Shown: positions 24,816 through 38,488, counted from the first letter of the stretch. The stretch is DNA of 64,000 nt from Sindora glabra (GCA_020226215.1 CM035233.1:73599317-73663316), one strand, 5' to 3'. A program made the numbers and translations. The notes: generated by a model from the letters alone, not told the origin.

Positions 24816-25093
24816 ATACACGAAGAAGTGAATCCTGATATTCAAATTATAAGGGCAAAATTAGTATTAACTAATTTTAACGGGATCATTTTTGTCTATA
24901 AATTAATTAAAAATGCAAGTAATAAAATTTACCAAAAAGGGAGTAGGTAAGTGATCTCCTGCGTTTTATGGGAAATACAAGTTTCCAGGAAGATCCATTT
25001 CCTCCTATTTGCGCAACCAAACAACTCTATAGTAGTTTATATCCTGGGAAGTCTAATTTTTCACGTTGTTACTGCGAACCAAACGACCCTTTA

Positions 25094-26169
25094 GACACAT
25101 ATCTCATCGTTTTAAAAGCTCTGGTAAGAGATATTTGTCGGAAAAAATACATTACATTGATTTTACCAGAAATTTAATAAAATTGCATGAAATTCTTTCG
25201 TAATTTTAAAATTTACTAAATTTTTTTCCTTTCACTACTTATTATATGGAGATTAATTTGTCAAATTTTATTCCTTTTTAACAACAATGTAGACAAATAG
25301 AATTAATTTATTTAATTTTCACTTCATAAATTATAATCAATTAAAAAAAGTTATTTATAAAGATTTAAAATTTCATGTAAAAAATTAATGGGCCCATAAA
25401 GATATCTTCGATGATGAATTAAATTGCATCATGGGTAAACCAATCAAATGAAACCTATATATTCATGATATTATTCAATAAAGAAGTTGTCATATGTTAC
25501 GGTGTATCATTTTAATCAATAATTTTTTAAAAATAATTTCCTTTTAATAAATTAAAGGTGATAAACTTTTTAAAATGAGATGTTTATTTGTAAGCATCCT
25601 TCACAGTTTTATAAATAAAGAACTTATTTATATCATTTGACAATAACAAGTCATTAAAAGAAGAGACATAAAGCTCTCTTAAAACTTTAGGACAAAGGTT
25701 TAAAGTATCTAGAGTCTTCAATTTCAATTAAGGACATCCATTTTGATGTGAAGATTTCAACAACATTCAAATTCTTGAATCATTTCAAGTAAGAAGCATA
25801 CATAAAGATTCAACATTTGATTAAAGATTAAATTTTTTTAAGCCTTCCATTAAATTTAAGTTTTTAACTTTTGAGCCAAGAATAAGCCTTTTTAAGCTCT
25901 CCTTTAAAATTAGAATTCAAATGTTTGATTTGAGATTCAACTTCTTGAAACCTTTAATCAAAATCATTGAAAAGAAAAAGCAAAGAAGTCATTTATTTCT
26001 TTCATTAATAAAAAATTGGGTATTATACTCCACAACATAAAAAATAAATAAAATCTATTTATTTCATAATTTTCTCATCTTATAAATTTTTTATTGAGAA
26101 TTTTATGTGTATAGATGAAATCAAACAAATCAATATTTCACTACTTAAACATTTGGAGAATAAAATTCT
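25094..26169. other. A+T-rich intergenic DNA
   Basis: No gene recognised. It could include heavily decayed upstream parts of the copia fragment that follows, but no reading frame can be followed. Confidence 0.35.
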
Positions 26170-27015
26170 TATGCATCAAATAACTTATATAATTAAGGAG
26201 TCAAATGATTTTATATGGATAAAGCACACTCATTGAATACCCTAATAGTTGTAAGGTCATTACATGTGAATAAAAACCCTTTTTGATCTTATGAGAATAG
26301 CAAAGAATTACTTGATCTTGAAATACCATATTTGAGTGTCATTGGAACACTATTATTTATACCTAAACCCTAATCATACATGACCAAATATATCATTCTA
26401 TGCAAATTTATTAGTAAGGTATAGTTTTTTCTCAATGTGAAGGCATTAGAATGGAGTTAAACATAGATTTTGGTATCTTTGAGATGCAATGAATATGGGT
26501 TTATATTATTTTAATGAAATCAAACTTAAACTAATTAGTTATATAGATGCAGAATATCCATCCAATTCTTATAATGTTTGATCATAAATAGGTTATTTGT
26601 TCACTCATAATGGTATTGCTATTTCATGGCACTCTGTGAAACAAATTATAGTAGCCAATCATGTAGAAAATTTAGCAACTCATGAAACAAATCAAGAATA
26701 TATTTATTTAAGGTCTAGAGTTCAATACATTCAAGTGATATGTGGTTTGTCATTCAAAAAGAAGGTGTTAACATTTTTGTATAAAAATAATGCAACATTT
26801 ATAGCCTAAATGAAAGGAGGATACATCAAAGGTGAGTAAACAAAATATATCTTATTAAAATTCTTTTTCAAACTTGATTTTCAAAAGAATGGTGATATGG
26901 ATGTTCAATAAATTCACTCAAATAATAGTCTAATAGATTTATTCACCAAATCATTTTTTACTACAACATTTGACAAGTTAGATCATAATATTAATTGTAT
27001 CGATTAAAAGATTTG
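26170..27015 (+). pseudogene. Ty1/copia polyprotein remnant (end of RT and RNase H)
   Basis: The C-terminal part of a copia polyprotein can be followed across several frames: a region near 26260 with NKNPFDLMRI, then ANLLVRYSFF near 26400, RNase H with ISYIDAEYPS near 26535 and an open stretch at 26597-26809 (ISWHSVKQIIVANHVENLA, then LYKNNATFIA). Downstream are GGYIKGE-like and LFTKSFFTTTFDKL-like pieces up to ~27000. Many stops and frame breaks, most from C-to-T type decay. A purine run (GAGAAGGAG at 27031) follows, at the place of a polypurine tract. The order agrees with copia elements; gag, protease and integrase are not seen. Confidence 0.8.
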
Positions 27016-27020
27016 AAATA

Positions 27021-29700
27021 ATATTTTTATGAGAAGGAGTAAATAAGCACTACACTTTTTTTCCCTTAACCATGGTTTTGTTTAATTGGATATTCCTAGA
27101 TTATATTTCATTAAATATTACAATGTAATATACTCCTTCATGGACATCTAAGAGATAGTATCATAAATAATTATAATTGATATAAATATTCATAAATATT
27201 TTATCCTCCCGTTTTATAGAATTATTATTTTCCCATTTAGTCAACTAAGTTTTAATTCTCATTATAAGTTATTAGTATGAAATGGTATCATATGACCTAC
27301 TTAATTTATAAATATAGGATTGTAAGGATTATTTATGGACAATTTAATTAAACAATTCTCCTCCCTGTATAATTTTTTTTATATTTTCATTTCTTTATCT
27401 ATGTTTTTTATAACAAAAGTAAAAGGAAAAGGAAAGAAAACAATAAAAATATTACATATTTATTTAATTTGATTGAAAATAAAAAATAAAAAATAATATA
27501 TTAAATACTAAATTTTATCTTATCATAAATCAATAAAAAATTTTAATAAATTTTATAAAAAAAAGATAATTTAAAATTATGAATTTTTTATGCTATTTTA
27601 CACTCATTTGATAGCAAAAACTTTTTGCTGATTCTCAGAGAATTTTTGCAACTCGTTTTTTTCTTACCTCGACTTTTCTCGCAACATCTCAACATTAAAA
27701 AATTTATTTTCAAAAGGGTATTCTACAATTTTGAATTTTCTGCTTTCTGTTCTCCATTTATTTCATGAAACAATTCCATTAATTTTGCTGACATGAGCAT
27801 GGTTGCCGGACATGCCTCATAATTAAGCTTATGACTTCTAAGCCGCACGCACCCCTTTGAGTAATCCAACGCGCAAAACATCGTTGATAATAAATAAACG
27901 GTATGACTTGGCACTTTTAACCCATATTATAATTCTAATGAAAATATACACAATCAGATAAATTTAATTTATTAATGAATAGAAGTTTAATTTCTAAAAA
28001 TAACTCTTATTTAAAAAATCGAAATCTTTTAATATTCTAATATCTGAAATATTGTCCTATTTGATTACCATTTAGTCATTAATAAAATAATAAAAAGAAT
28101 ATAATTCTTAATATTAATTGATTTTTTATTTGATAAATTAATTCGTTTTATATGCAAAAGTGTGACCTAGCATTATTACTTTAGAGACAAATAAGCTCGG
28201 AACATCAAAACACAAAAATCTGCGACGTCAACGGTCTAATGTTGAGCTCCATGCGATGAAACCGATGTATATCCATATTCAACATTCCGAACTTGACTTT
28301 GACTAAAAGCAGTTTGAACTCTCCTCGTCATGCTGAGGAAATTTTTTTTGAAGTTAACTGCGTTAGAGCAATACATGTATTTGTGATTATGCTCGTTTCG
28401 TTAGTAGAAATAATTTAAGAAGTATAATTTTTTGAAAAATAAAAAAATTTAAATTATTTGATTTGTCATTAATAATTAAAATATAAAATATAAAATTTTT
28501 AAAAAATTTTATTTTTCACAATGAGAATCACACTCTCTCAATAAAAAATATTTTTTTATATCCTTTATAAGTAGAAATGTAAAATTACTCCTACTTAATT
28601 TATATAATAACTACTTCAGCCGTTTATATTCACATTTTAAAAACTATAATAAATATTTATTAATAGTAAATCTAATTTATTAATTATAAAACATAAATAT
28701 ATTTATTCAAATATAATTATTAATTATATAAAATATAATTATTTTTTCAATTATGTAAAATAAAAATTAAATATGATATCATAAACATAAGTTATAAATA
28801 TAATCATAAATCTTATTATAATAATAAAAATTTAATTCTGAATAGAATTATATTTATTATATATATCTATTATTATATTATATTATATTATTTTAAATTT
28901 ATTATACTAATTATTTATGATTTTAATTTTTAATTATAAAAATAAAAATATATATATTTATTATCTATTTTAAATAATTTTTTTAAAATTATATTACATT
29001 TTAATTATATTAAGATAATTTAACATATATATATAAGACATATTAATTTTTTTATATAGACCTATTTAACTATTTTATAGTAAATTAAAAATAATAAGAA
29101 ATTATTAATTTAGAAAAATTATGATTAAAAATTAGAAATATTGTTTAAAAAAATAGTTAGAGATAATTTAAATCTATTATCATTTATTATTTTTTATATT
29201 ACAAATTTGAAGAGCATATTAATTATTTTGATAATACTTATTAAGAAATTTAGTATTGAACCAAATAAAATATAAAGAGTTAGCTTGTTAGCTTTTAGGA
29301 AGTGCCAATTCCTTAAAGATTACTTGGTTTGTAATAATAGTACGAGAAATTTTATTTTTTGAGACATAAAAAAGAAATAAGCTATTTAATTAATCATTAT
29401 CTAATATATTAGGAGAAATAGAACTTTTCAAAAAGTTTTATTTCTCATAAGGCACGTGTAATTATTTACTCACATTTTCGCTAGATAAGTTATACTTTTT
29501 GCATTACTTATGGATATAAAGATAAAATTATTCTCATTAAATTTAATTAGTGATAATTAAAATTTATTAGTTTTCTTATAATAATACTAAAAATATAATA
29601 TTTATTTTGTTAACATATATTGAAAAGTTTAAAGTTGAACTAAATAAAATATTTACTTTTTTAGTATCAATCAAATAACTTTAAGCATTTATTAAAAAGT
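27021..29700. other. A+T-rich intergenic DNA, no gene
   Basis: Very A+T-rich (especially 28430-29170), with short TA runs. 27031-27350 may hold the decayed 3' LTR of the copia remnant. A 63-codon minus frame at 27723-27914 has no recognisable family and is judged chance. Confidence 0.4.
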
Positions 29701-29702
29701 TT

Positions 29703-31450
29703 ATACTATTGACCTTTGATAATAACAATACATTTTGATCTCTTTGGATTTAATAAAGAATATATATTGTCCATGAATGTAAAAATATGAGGATTGAAGA
29801 CTTCCAAGGACTTAATTAGCTTTTAGGATTTTTGGTAAGATAATTTGTATAAGAGAAATTTCATTTAATGGGATCAAACATTTTATGAGAAAATATGTTT
29901 TTCATAAAAACTTATGTCAAAATAACTTGTTATTAAGGTTGGAACCTTGTTTGAAAAGAAAATGATGCTTTTAAAAATAATCTTTCAAAAACTTGATGTA
30001 ATATGGGATCAAATGATTGGCCAATTGATTCTAAACACACAGAGAGCAAATTAAAATATTTAAATCGATTGACTAATTGATTTCAGATATTCAAAGAGTA
30101 AACTAGAAGACCTAAATTAATTGACCAATTAATTCCTGAAATACTGAATTGACTGACTAAATTGATTCTAGGTAACCATAGAATAAACTAGTTAAAATGA
30201 ATCAATTGAACAATCAATTGTCTATTCAATATCAAACTTCATTTGAATCGATTAATGAACTAATTCCTTTATAAGTGATCCTTATTCAAATTTAAATTTT
30301 TCATCAAAACTCTAGGGGGATTGATTAACTAATCAATTCATCACATAATTTTTTCAAATATATAGCCAAGTGAATTAACTAACCAATTGATTCATAATAA
30401 GATTTTCAAATTTTTAAAGTATGTATGAATCGATTGACTAATCAATTCACAAGGCATTAATTATTCCATAATAGCTATATTTTGTGAGTAATTAATTTTT
30501 AAATCTTCTAACCTTTATATAAAGGCTTGAACTTGATTTCAAAACATAAGATAGAGCTTTCACTATTGTATTAATACAAAATCTTCCTCTTTTTCTCATT
30601 TTTACCTAATGAACCTTTTAAGCCTATAAGATTAACTTTCTCTCATTAGTATTTCATTTGTGAGTATTTTAAAATTTTCAAAGTGCACATGAATCGATTA
30701 ACTAATCGATTTACAACGCATCAATTATTTCATAATGGCTATATTTTATGAGTGATGAATTTTTAAACCTTTCAATCTTTATATAAAGGTTTGAACTCAA
30801 TTTCAAAATAGAAGATGGAGCTTTCACTGTTGAATTGATATAAAATCTTCCTTTCTTTCTCACTTTTACCTTATGAACCTCTTGAATCTAGAAAATTAAA
30901 TTTCTCTCATTGGTGCTTCATTGGTTAATCTAACTTCCAAAGTTTGTGAGCTTCTCTTTTGATTCCAAACTGCTTATTTGCTATAGATTAGGGTGAGATA
31001 TCTCTAGGAACTTTAACAGTATTGGATCTCTTAATAAATTAAAACTTTGAGAAAGGAATCTCAAAGGGATTGAAAAATAAAAATAGAGACTTATACTGAG
31101 ACTTCTTCAAGTGCCCTTAAACTTGAAGAGATAGTGTAATAATTTTCAAAATCTAAGTTAGGTTAACTTGATAGTGCATGTAATCTTTAGAAGTATTGGA
31201 TCTTCAAGGTCAAATCACTATAAATCGTTCAGTTTGATTTCCTCTTTCCCTATCTCTTTTTTATTTACATTATACTCTATTTTACTAATTTAATTAGTGA
31301 TTATGATATATTTGTTTCATATTAAACTGATTATTATTGCAAATATCATTGGTTTTCTATTTTGAATTGTAAACAAGCCGCTGGATTTTATTAAGATAGT
31401 TTGATCTCCATTTGTTTCTCAAAATTTGTATACCTAATTCACCTCCTTCC
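29703..31450 (+). mobile_element. Probable solo or partial LTR, SIRE-type copia
   Basis: The start (TTGACCTTTGATAATAACAA) and the end (TACCTAATTCACCTCC) resemble the two ends of SIRE-lineage copia LTRs, which open with a TTTGATGATAACAA-type sequence and close with a TTCACCCCCC-type sequence. A TATA-like CTTTATATAAAGG occurs inside and is duplicated. No internal coding region or second LTR was found, so this may be a solo LTR. Exact ends and target duplication could not be fixed. Confidence 0.45.
30374..30935. repeat. 263-bp tandem duplication covering the LTR promoter
   Basis: Two copies offset by ~263 bp, anchored by AATCGATTGACTAATCAATT at ~30428 and AATCGATTAACTAATCGATT at ~30691. Each contains a block with CTTTATATAAAGG, then GAGCTTTCACTNTTG and an AAAATCTTCCT block. 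The duplicated part includes the TATA box. Confidence 0.75.
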
Positions 31451-32896
31451 TGGATAAAATCTTGAATAACACATACAAGATGTTACTTCTTAAGAAATTT
31501 AATTTTTTATAAGAATTTGCTTTCCACATAAACCAAATAACATTTTAGTTGTAATCTAACAATTTTGAGCACTTATGAAAAAAATGATAAAGGAATTTAC
31601 TATCTACAAAGTTTAACTTCTCATAAAATTTTACTTTTTATATAAACTAAATAACTCCTAAATATCAAAATTTTAATTTAAAAATGACAAATACCTCAAT
31701 TACTTTTAGTAGACGCAAACAAATTCAAATATCACTAATATTTATTTATTAGAAAAAAGTATATAAAATAAAAATATATTGGAAAAATTATTTTTAATAT
31801 GAAAGATCAAAAATTAAATTTTAAATGTAATAAAGGATATAAAATATTCTTTTAAAAAAATTAAATACTACTTGATTTAAAAATTTTCCAGAATAATATA
31901 CTTTAAACGAGTGTGTGAATAATAATAATCGACTATATACATCTGAATAATATTACAAGTTCTCGTTCATTCCATGGCCACTCAATGGACGGGAATTCGT
32001 ATCAAAGGCATCTATCTAAATTAAATACGTGTTAATAACTCATTTATTAATTAAATTTCACATGTGATCCACGGTAATGCAGATAAAATATTGTGATGGT
32101 CGTACTCACAATCTAAAGTTACTTTTTTACACCTAACTTGAATTTTATCTTCACTTTCATTGAGAATCTTAAAACCGTGAAAATTATGAGATGAAAAATT
32201 TAATTCCACCGAAAAGATTTAGAAATTGTTGATTATAGATTGAGATGGTTGACCTCGACGGCAAGAAAGATCCATAAATAGAAAAAATAATAAAATAAAG
32301 CAAGACAGAGCAGACTAAACCAGGTCATTTGAAAATTGACCCACAAACCATGGTCGTGAGATAGATTTGAAAAACAACTTGGGGGCGGCCGGTAGAATTC
32401 TTCAAAAGGCCAACTTAGTTATTTGCTTGAAACTTGTCACACCAGTATGCAACTTGCAAGCTGAACATCACCTTCGTACACATCAATTGACCAAAACTAC
32501 ATCGTTTTTCCTAGCGTCGTCGACTGCTGCAAACAATTTGCCCATCCCGTAGTTCCCTTGCCACGGTATACTGACAGACCCGCGTTTTCAAGCTCGGCGG
32601 AGAGAAATTATTGTATATTTGGATTATGTTACATGAATTTAATTATATTTAATAAATTGAAAATATTTATTGATTTTGTGAATTTATATGTATATATTAA
32701 AAATATAATTTTTTAAATTTTAGGATATTAAAAATTAATAAAATTTCTTTATTTATTGATTAAAATTAAATTCGCTTGGCATAGTTAGCATTTCTCCGCG
32801 GCTTAGATGGAGCCTATATTAACTAAGTTATTCCGATTCTGATATCAACAAGAAGACATCCTTAAAACGCAGACATAATCCTCTGTGTGGGATTCC
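31451..32896. other. Intergenic DNA and F-box gene promoter side
   Basis: A+T-rich up to ~31900, then more balanced. A 61-codon plus frame at 32367-32552 has no recognisable family. The last few hundred bases before 32897 should hold the promoter and 5' leader of the F-box gene; no TATA box could be chosen with confidence. Confidence 0.4.
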
Positions 32897-33973
32897 ATGG
32901 CAACTTTGTCCAACAACTTAGACGAGCTTCCCGAAGAGTGTGTTTCTACAATTCTGTCGTACACATCCGCAGCCGACGCATCTAGATTTTTGCTGGTCTC
33001 CTCCGGCCTCCGCTCAGCCGCAGACTCCGATATAGTTTGGCAGAGCTTCTTGCCCTTGAATTATGACGACATTATTTCTAGGGCTCTCAATCCCCTGACG
33101 TTTTCTTCTAAAAAAGACCTCTTTTTTACTCTCTGTCTTTCAATTCTCATAGATGGCGGCAACAAGGTACCACTCCTTCATCAATTCATCATTTCTGTAA
33201 TTCCTATTTCAATTGAATCCAAAGATTAAGATGAAAAAACTATGTGTGAATCGAAACAGAGCTTCAAATTAGACAAATTATCCGGCAAAACATCCTATAT
33301 TCTATCGGCGAGGGAGCTATCACTAACATGGAGCAACGACCCAATGTTCTGGAGCTGGAAGTCAATGCCAGAATCAAGGTGACTTTGAACTTTTTCTACT
33401 GATTGATAATATTAGAACGCAAAAGGTTGAAACTTTTCCAGTTAGGATCACCAAGGTAAACTCTAGAACAGGAAAATAAAAAAAGAATTATTTTGCAGGT
33501 TTGCAGAGGTGGCAGAGCTGAGAACAGGGAGCTGGTTAGAAATTAAAGGAAAGATCAGAACAAAAACCCTAACACCGAATACGCTATACGGCGCGTATCT
33601 AATAATGAAGAAGTCGCATCGAGCATATGGGCTCGATTCAGCAGCATCGAAGGTTTCGGTTGCAGTGGGAAACAGAGTGCAGAGCGGAAGGGCATATCTA
33701 TGTCGTAAGGACGAGAAGAAGAAGAAGATGGAAAGCTTATTCTATGGGAATCGAATAGAGATGTTGAGGGAGGGAGGGAGTGCAGAAGTTGAAAGAGGGC
33801 CGTGTGGAAGAGAAGATGGGTGGATGGAGATAGAGCTGGGGGAGTTTTTCACAACAACGGGGGAAGAAGGGGACGGTGAAGAGGTGAACATGAGTTTGAT
33901 GGAGGTTAGTTATCAGTTGAAGGGAGGGCTGATCGTTGAAGGCATTGAAGTGAGGCCTAAGATACGTGTTTGA
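32897..33973 (+). CDS. F-box protein PP2-B type (F-box plus phloem protein 2 domain)
   Basis: Predicted substrate receptor of SCF ubiquitin ligases; the PP2 domain of related proteins is lectin-like. Three exons: 32897-33166, 33260-33378 and 33499-33973, all with GT-AG introns, 864 nt or 287 residues, no stop. The ATG at 32897 (MATLSNN) fits the family; an in-frame GTG 12 bases upstream is not needed. The F-box is at about residues 8-50 (LDELPEECVSTILSYTSAAD.. and VWQSFLP). The PP2 part starts in exon 2 with FKLDKLSGKTSYILSARELS and PMFWSWKSMPESRFAEVAEL across the exon 2-3 junction, and ends with SYQLKGGLIVEGIEVRPK. Length matches the family (280-300). It stands alone between repeat-rich regions. 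Confidence 0.93.
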
Positions 33974-36955
33974 AAGAAGAAAAGAGAAAATTCCATGGAA
34001 TTTTGTGTAGTTCGGAGAGCCCCAGTCGGAGGATGTTCTTTGAAAGAGAGAGAAAATGACATTGCAAAGAGATACAACATTACAATTTACAACGTGGGCT
34101 GAAAAGAAGTGGACATGCACCTGCTTTCCTCAATAATAACGCCTCCCTGTATGGTTTTCCATGTTATCCGGTCTGTTCATTCAATTCTAGTGTGGATTGG
34201 GATTTTATTTCATGGAAAACGTGACACTTCTTGTATTTAGAATTATAAAAAATTATAATTATAAAAATTAATTTAATGTTACATATATGAAATTTCTTGA
34301 TACAAATAATATTAATTACTCAATATTCCTTGTATTAAACCATATGCTGTGCCCACTGAGGTAAAATAAAAATTGTTTTCTTCCACTTTTTTATAACTTC
34401 TATATCTTATAAATTATATGACACATATTTAAACATAAATAAATAACCATTTTTTATAGAAAATATTCTTTAGCCGAACAAAACAAATCTTTAAACGGGA
34501 TTTTTTTTCCTACAGGAGGCAAGAATATGTCAGGATGAATAACATTTTGCGTCCACTTTAAAACTATGTTTTAAAATTCGGTTCAAATATATTATCAAAA
34601 AAAGAAAAAAAAATTCCGCCCAAACAATAATCCGACAAAGCATGTGGGTCATAGTGGAACCACCTCGATCGAACTGGAAGTATATCTTTTTATATAATTT
34701 CATAAATAAATATATATATGTGTGTGCATATATATATATATAATTATTTTATAATATTAAAATTATATTTTATATCAACTTATTAGGATTTAAAAATTTT
34801 TAGTATAAATATCAATAAAATTAATTAAATAAGAATGATTTAATAATATATTAATAAAATATAAATTGATTACAAAAATTTTAAATGCTAATATTTGTTT
34901 AAAAATAGAAAAAATTAGCTAGACTCGAAAAATTGAAAAAATCAAGGAAGAAAAATGAAAAGTAAAGAAACGAAGTCTTATCGAAGGGCACCATTTTAGT
35001 GAACGGCATTCTTGTACAAGTGGTGACGCCCCTTGCCACCGTTCAAGTGCTCCAATCATCATGCAAATACTAGTACTAAAATTTTTATTTAAATATAATT
35101 TTGATCTGTCAAAATATAAAATTAAACAATTTTAATTCTCTTAATTGAAAATTTTCGATTTTAGTCCCCAAAATTAGAAAATAATTTAATCTTGATCTTG
35201 TCGTTTATCTCATATTAATTTCTAACGGAAATTTCTAAAGTGGCATAATTTTTGTTAGAATGGTAAATAAACTATATAAAATGGTACTAAATTTGCTTAG
35301 AGATTAATAGAGTAATGATTCACATGATTTTAGATATTGATTAAGTAAATAATTGACATCTAAAAGCCATGATTCATAAAAAGTGCGTTAGTTATATTGT
35401 TGAATTATTATTCTAAATTTATTGATAATTTCAAAAATATTATCATATTCAAATACATATCAATTATATTTTTGACACATTCTTTTAATTTTTTAAATAA
35501 TTTAAAAAATAATATTACATCAAAATAAATATCAGTATTAACTTTCATTGATGTTTATTTGCAATTTCGTAGTAGTGTCGATTTGCATTTGATTTTGACA
35601 TTGACCTGCCTTTAGTAAAGCATTATTGTATATAGAAAATTGCATTAATCACATATAGGAAGGGTTATTAGGTGGTTGCTTATAACAATTCCTTACGTTA
35701 GTCATGTATCTTGATACAAGTCATGACATGATGGTAGTGGTAGTGGTAATAGCAGTGGTAGTAGTGACAACTTGACAACGGTGATAATATGATAAGTGCG
35801 TTCTTTTGTTTCCAGTAGGTAATGTAATCCGATTCCTTAAGAAGATAAAATAATTGAAATCGAGAAATTTGTTAAAGGTATGTAAAAGTAATAGAATTTA
35901 TCATATGTGAATAAAGAATTCATTTCCGACCCCTTAAAATCTTCCAATCATATGATACCTAAGTATGATTTTTAATGTGAACAATATTTCTATACTTATT
36001 TTCTCCTATATTTAAGGTTGTAAGGTGTACATGTGCTTGCTTGAATTAATTTTGCCTTATTTTGTGATTAGTCATGGTTTTGAAATGAAATTGTATTATT
36101 TGGCTAAAACAAGATTTTTGACATTATTTTAAGCTATTGGTCATATCTTAAGTTTTAAAGGTTCAACTGGGATAAACTTTACATTGTATGTTGACAAAAA
36201 GACTTGGTTTGATCATTTAAAGATTTGAATTTGGATGAAAATTTGATGCAATGTTGCTATGCTTTTGACTCAATCATAATTTTTAGGACATATTTAAAGT
36301 TTTAGAGGTTAAATATGTGTAAATATAAAGCTATATGTAGTTAAGGTTTAGCCTAACAATTTTCACATCTAACAATTAGTAAAACAACATAGTTTGATGA
36401 TGAAAAAGGCCTAGACATTGAGTTACTAGATTTTATTGCACTTAATTGTTTATGTTTTAGATCATAAGTAAAGTTCTGAATCTTCTAAATAAGTAAGGTT
36501 AAAATCATTGTAATCCTAAAAGTTAGCTTAACTAGTCTAAAAGGGAGGAACCCTTATCCATTCAATATTTTAAGCTTTTTGTGCATATGCAAGCAAAACA
36601 TAACCTATATAGTTTTCTTTCTTCTTTTGCTTTCATTTGTTAAAAGACATGAGAGGCTAAACTTAAAATTAATTTAAAGGATTACCATTCTAATTCAAAT
36701 TGATTTTGAAACCTTACTTTATTTAATTTACTTTTAATTTCATTATTTCTATTTTTCAATTCTTTCACTAAATATTGATTACTTAGATAATTAGCTAAGT
36801 ATGGCCTAATAACAATGTTCTTAAACTTGATCTAGCCACCAACCTAGCAAAATGATAAGATGAAGATCAAACCAGTTCATCCTATCAAACTAAGTGATTA
36901 AATTAATTAATATATTTTTATATATCAATTATATATTATATATATAAATTAAATT
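33974..36955. other. F-box gene 3' side and A+T-rich intergenic DNA
   Basis: The first ~200 bp probably hold the 3' untranslated region. Beyond that are TA/TG runs at 34706-34743 and a GGTAGT-like trinucleotide run at 35732-35766. No gene recognised. Confidence 0.4.
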
Positions 36956-36959
36956 AACT

Positions 36960-38488
36960 TAACTTGGTATATTTATAAAACATAAAATAATAAGTATTAA
37001 TCTTACTTTAATTACAAGCATTTAACATAATTTTAATATAATTTTATAATATAAAAATCATTTATTAGTGTAAATATAATAAAATATATTTTTTATTGTA
37101 AAAGTATTTTTAATAAGTTAAAAATTTATTTTAATTTAATTAATTTACTACATATTCTATTTTTAATCATTATTATTTTATAGCTTATATATTATTTCCT
37201 TTCTTTTTTATTCGCTTTGTTACATATTTCTCTTTTTGTTATATTCATTTATGTTATTTACAGCTTAAGTACTAAAATTAAAATATTATAAATATAATAT
37301 GATATATCTTATTTTTTTGTAAATTATTTTAAATAGGTTGTAGTTTGAATATATAAACTATTAATTAAATTAATTATTTATATATTTTAATTTTTATTAA
37401 AAATATTTAAAGTTTAAAGTTAATTTTTATTTAAATTTCATGAATATTATATTAAAATTAATTATCAAGAATTATATATTAAATTAAATATGCACCAATT
37501 AGAATTTTGCCTAAACTTTATAACTTAGGCACTATTTTTCTTCTTTTAATCTCCATTGTATGCTTTCATTCTTTTCATTTTTCCTTTCACTCTTAATATT
37601 TAAGAGCTTAAGTCCCAATTTACTAAATAATGTAAATATAATATCATATATTTTTATTATAAAAATATTCAAAAATTATAACTAATTTTTTTGAAAATTT
37701 TTAATATTTTTATATTAATTCTTACATGCTATATTTTAAATTAAATATATAGTTAATAAAATTGTTATGGTTTTAAAATTTATACACTATTTCTTTCTCC
37801 ACTTTTTTCTCTCATTTAAAAACGTGTATGAGACTTTCATCTTGCATGGCTTCTAAGTGATAGAAGAAAGAAGAAGAGTAAGTTTTTTCATTTTCTTATT
37901 TACTTTTTTATTTACAATTCATATATCATTGAAAAATATTGATGTAAAATAATATATTTTCTTTATCATAAAAATATCTTAAACAAGTAAATAATTTTAT
38001 TTAATTGAAGTTATTAATCATATATTTTATTTTTAATTCTTATTATTTTTATGGCTGACATAATATTTTCTTCTTTTTTATTTATTATATTACAAGTTTT
38101 TTTTCTTTTATGTACATTCATATTATTCATAATTTAATATTAATATCATTAAATAGTATAGATATAATATGATATATTAATTTTTATTATTAAATATTTT
38201 AAATAAATAAAAATTTAATATAAAAATAATAATCAAATTAATTAATTATATTTTTAATAAAATATTAAAAATTAAAATTATTTAATTTTGTCAACATTTT
38301 CTTGATATTAATTTTTAAGTGTCATATTTCATATTAAATATACATTAATTAGGATTCTATTTTTTTCCTAATCTACTTTGTTATTTATGACTTAAATGCT
38401 AATATCAAATGGTAATAGATACATAACACAATATATTTTCTTATTATTATAAAAGTATTTGAAATAAGTCAAACTTAATTGAATTAAT

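Larger units (their letters stand above)
16146..25090 (-). mobile_element. Candidate ~9-kb PIF/Harbinger transposon with cargo
   Basis: The right end, read inward on the minus strand, begins AGGGTCGTTTGGTTCGC, a typical plant PIF/Harbinger terminus. It is flanked by TTA at 25091-25093. An inverted, weaker counterpart (CGAGTTGTTTGATTC) starts at 16146 and is preceded by TTA at 16143-16145, matching the family's 3-bp TWA duplication. Just inside both ends are similar TTCCCA/GGGAA-rich sequences. The minus strand between them carries the two genes expected of this superfamily (Myb-like and HARBI1-like), both broken. The rest is unusual: two hairpin arrays and a third pseudogene. The left boundary is uncertain, because another similar start (AGGGAGTCATTTGATG, at ~17011) exists, so nested or composite insertion is possible. 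Confidence 0.6.

Noticed and set aside
27723..27914. A 63-codon minus frame.
   Set aside because: No recognisable family and no supporting context.
32367..32552. A 61-codon plus frame upstream of the F-box gene.
   Set aside because: No domain and no splice signals linking it to the F-box gene, whose own start is clear.
33737..34120. A 127-codon minus frame over the F-box gene's last exon.
   Set aside because: Antisense shadow of a well supported coding exon.
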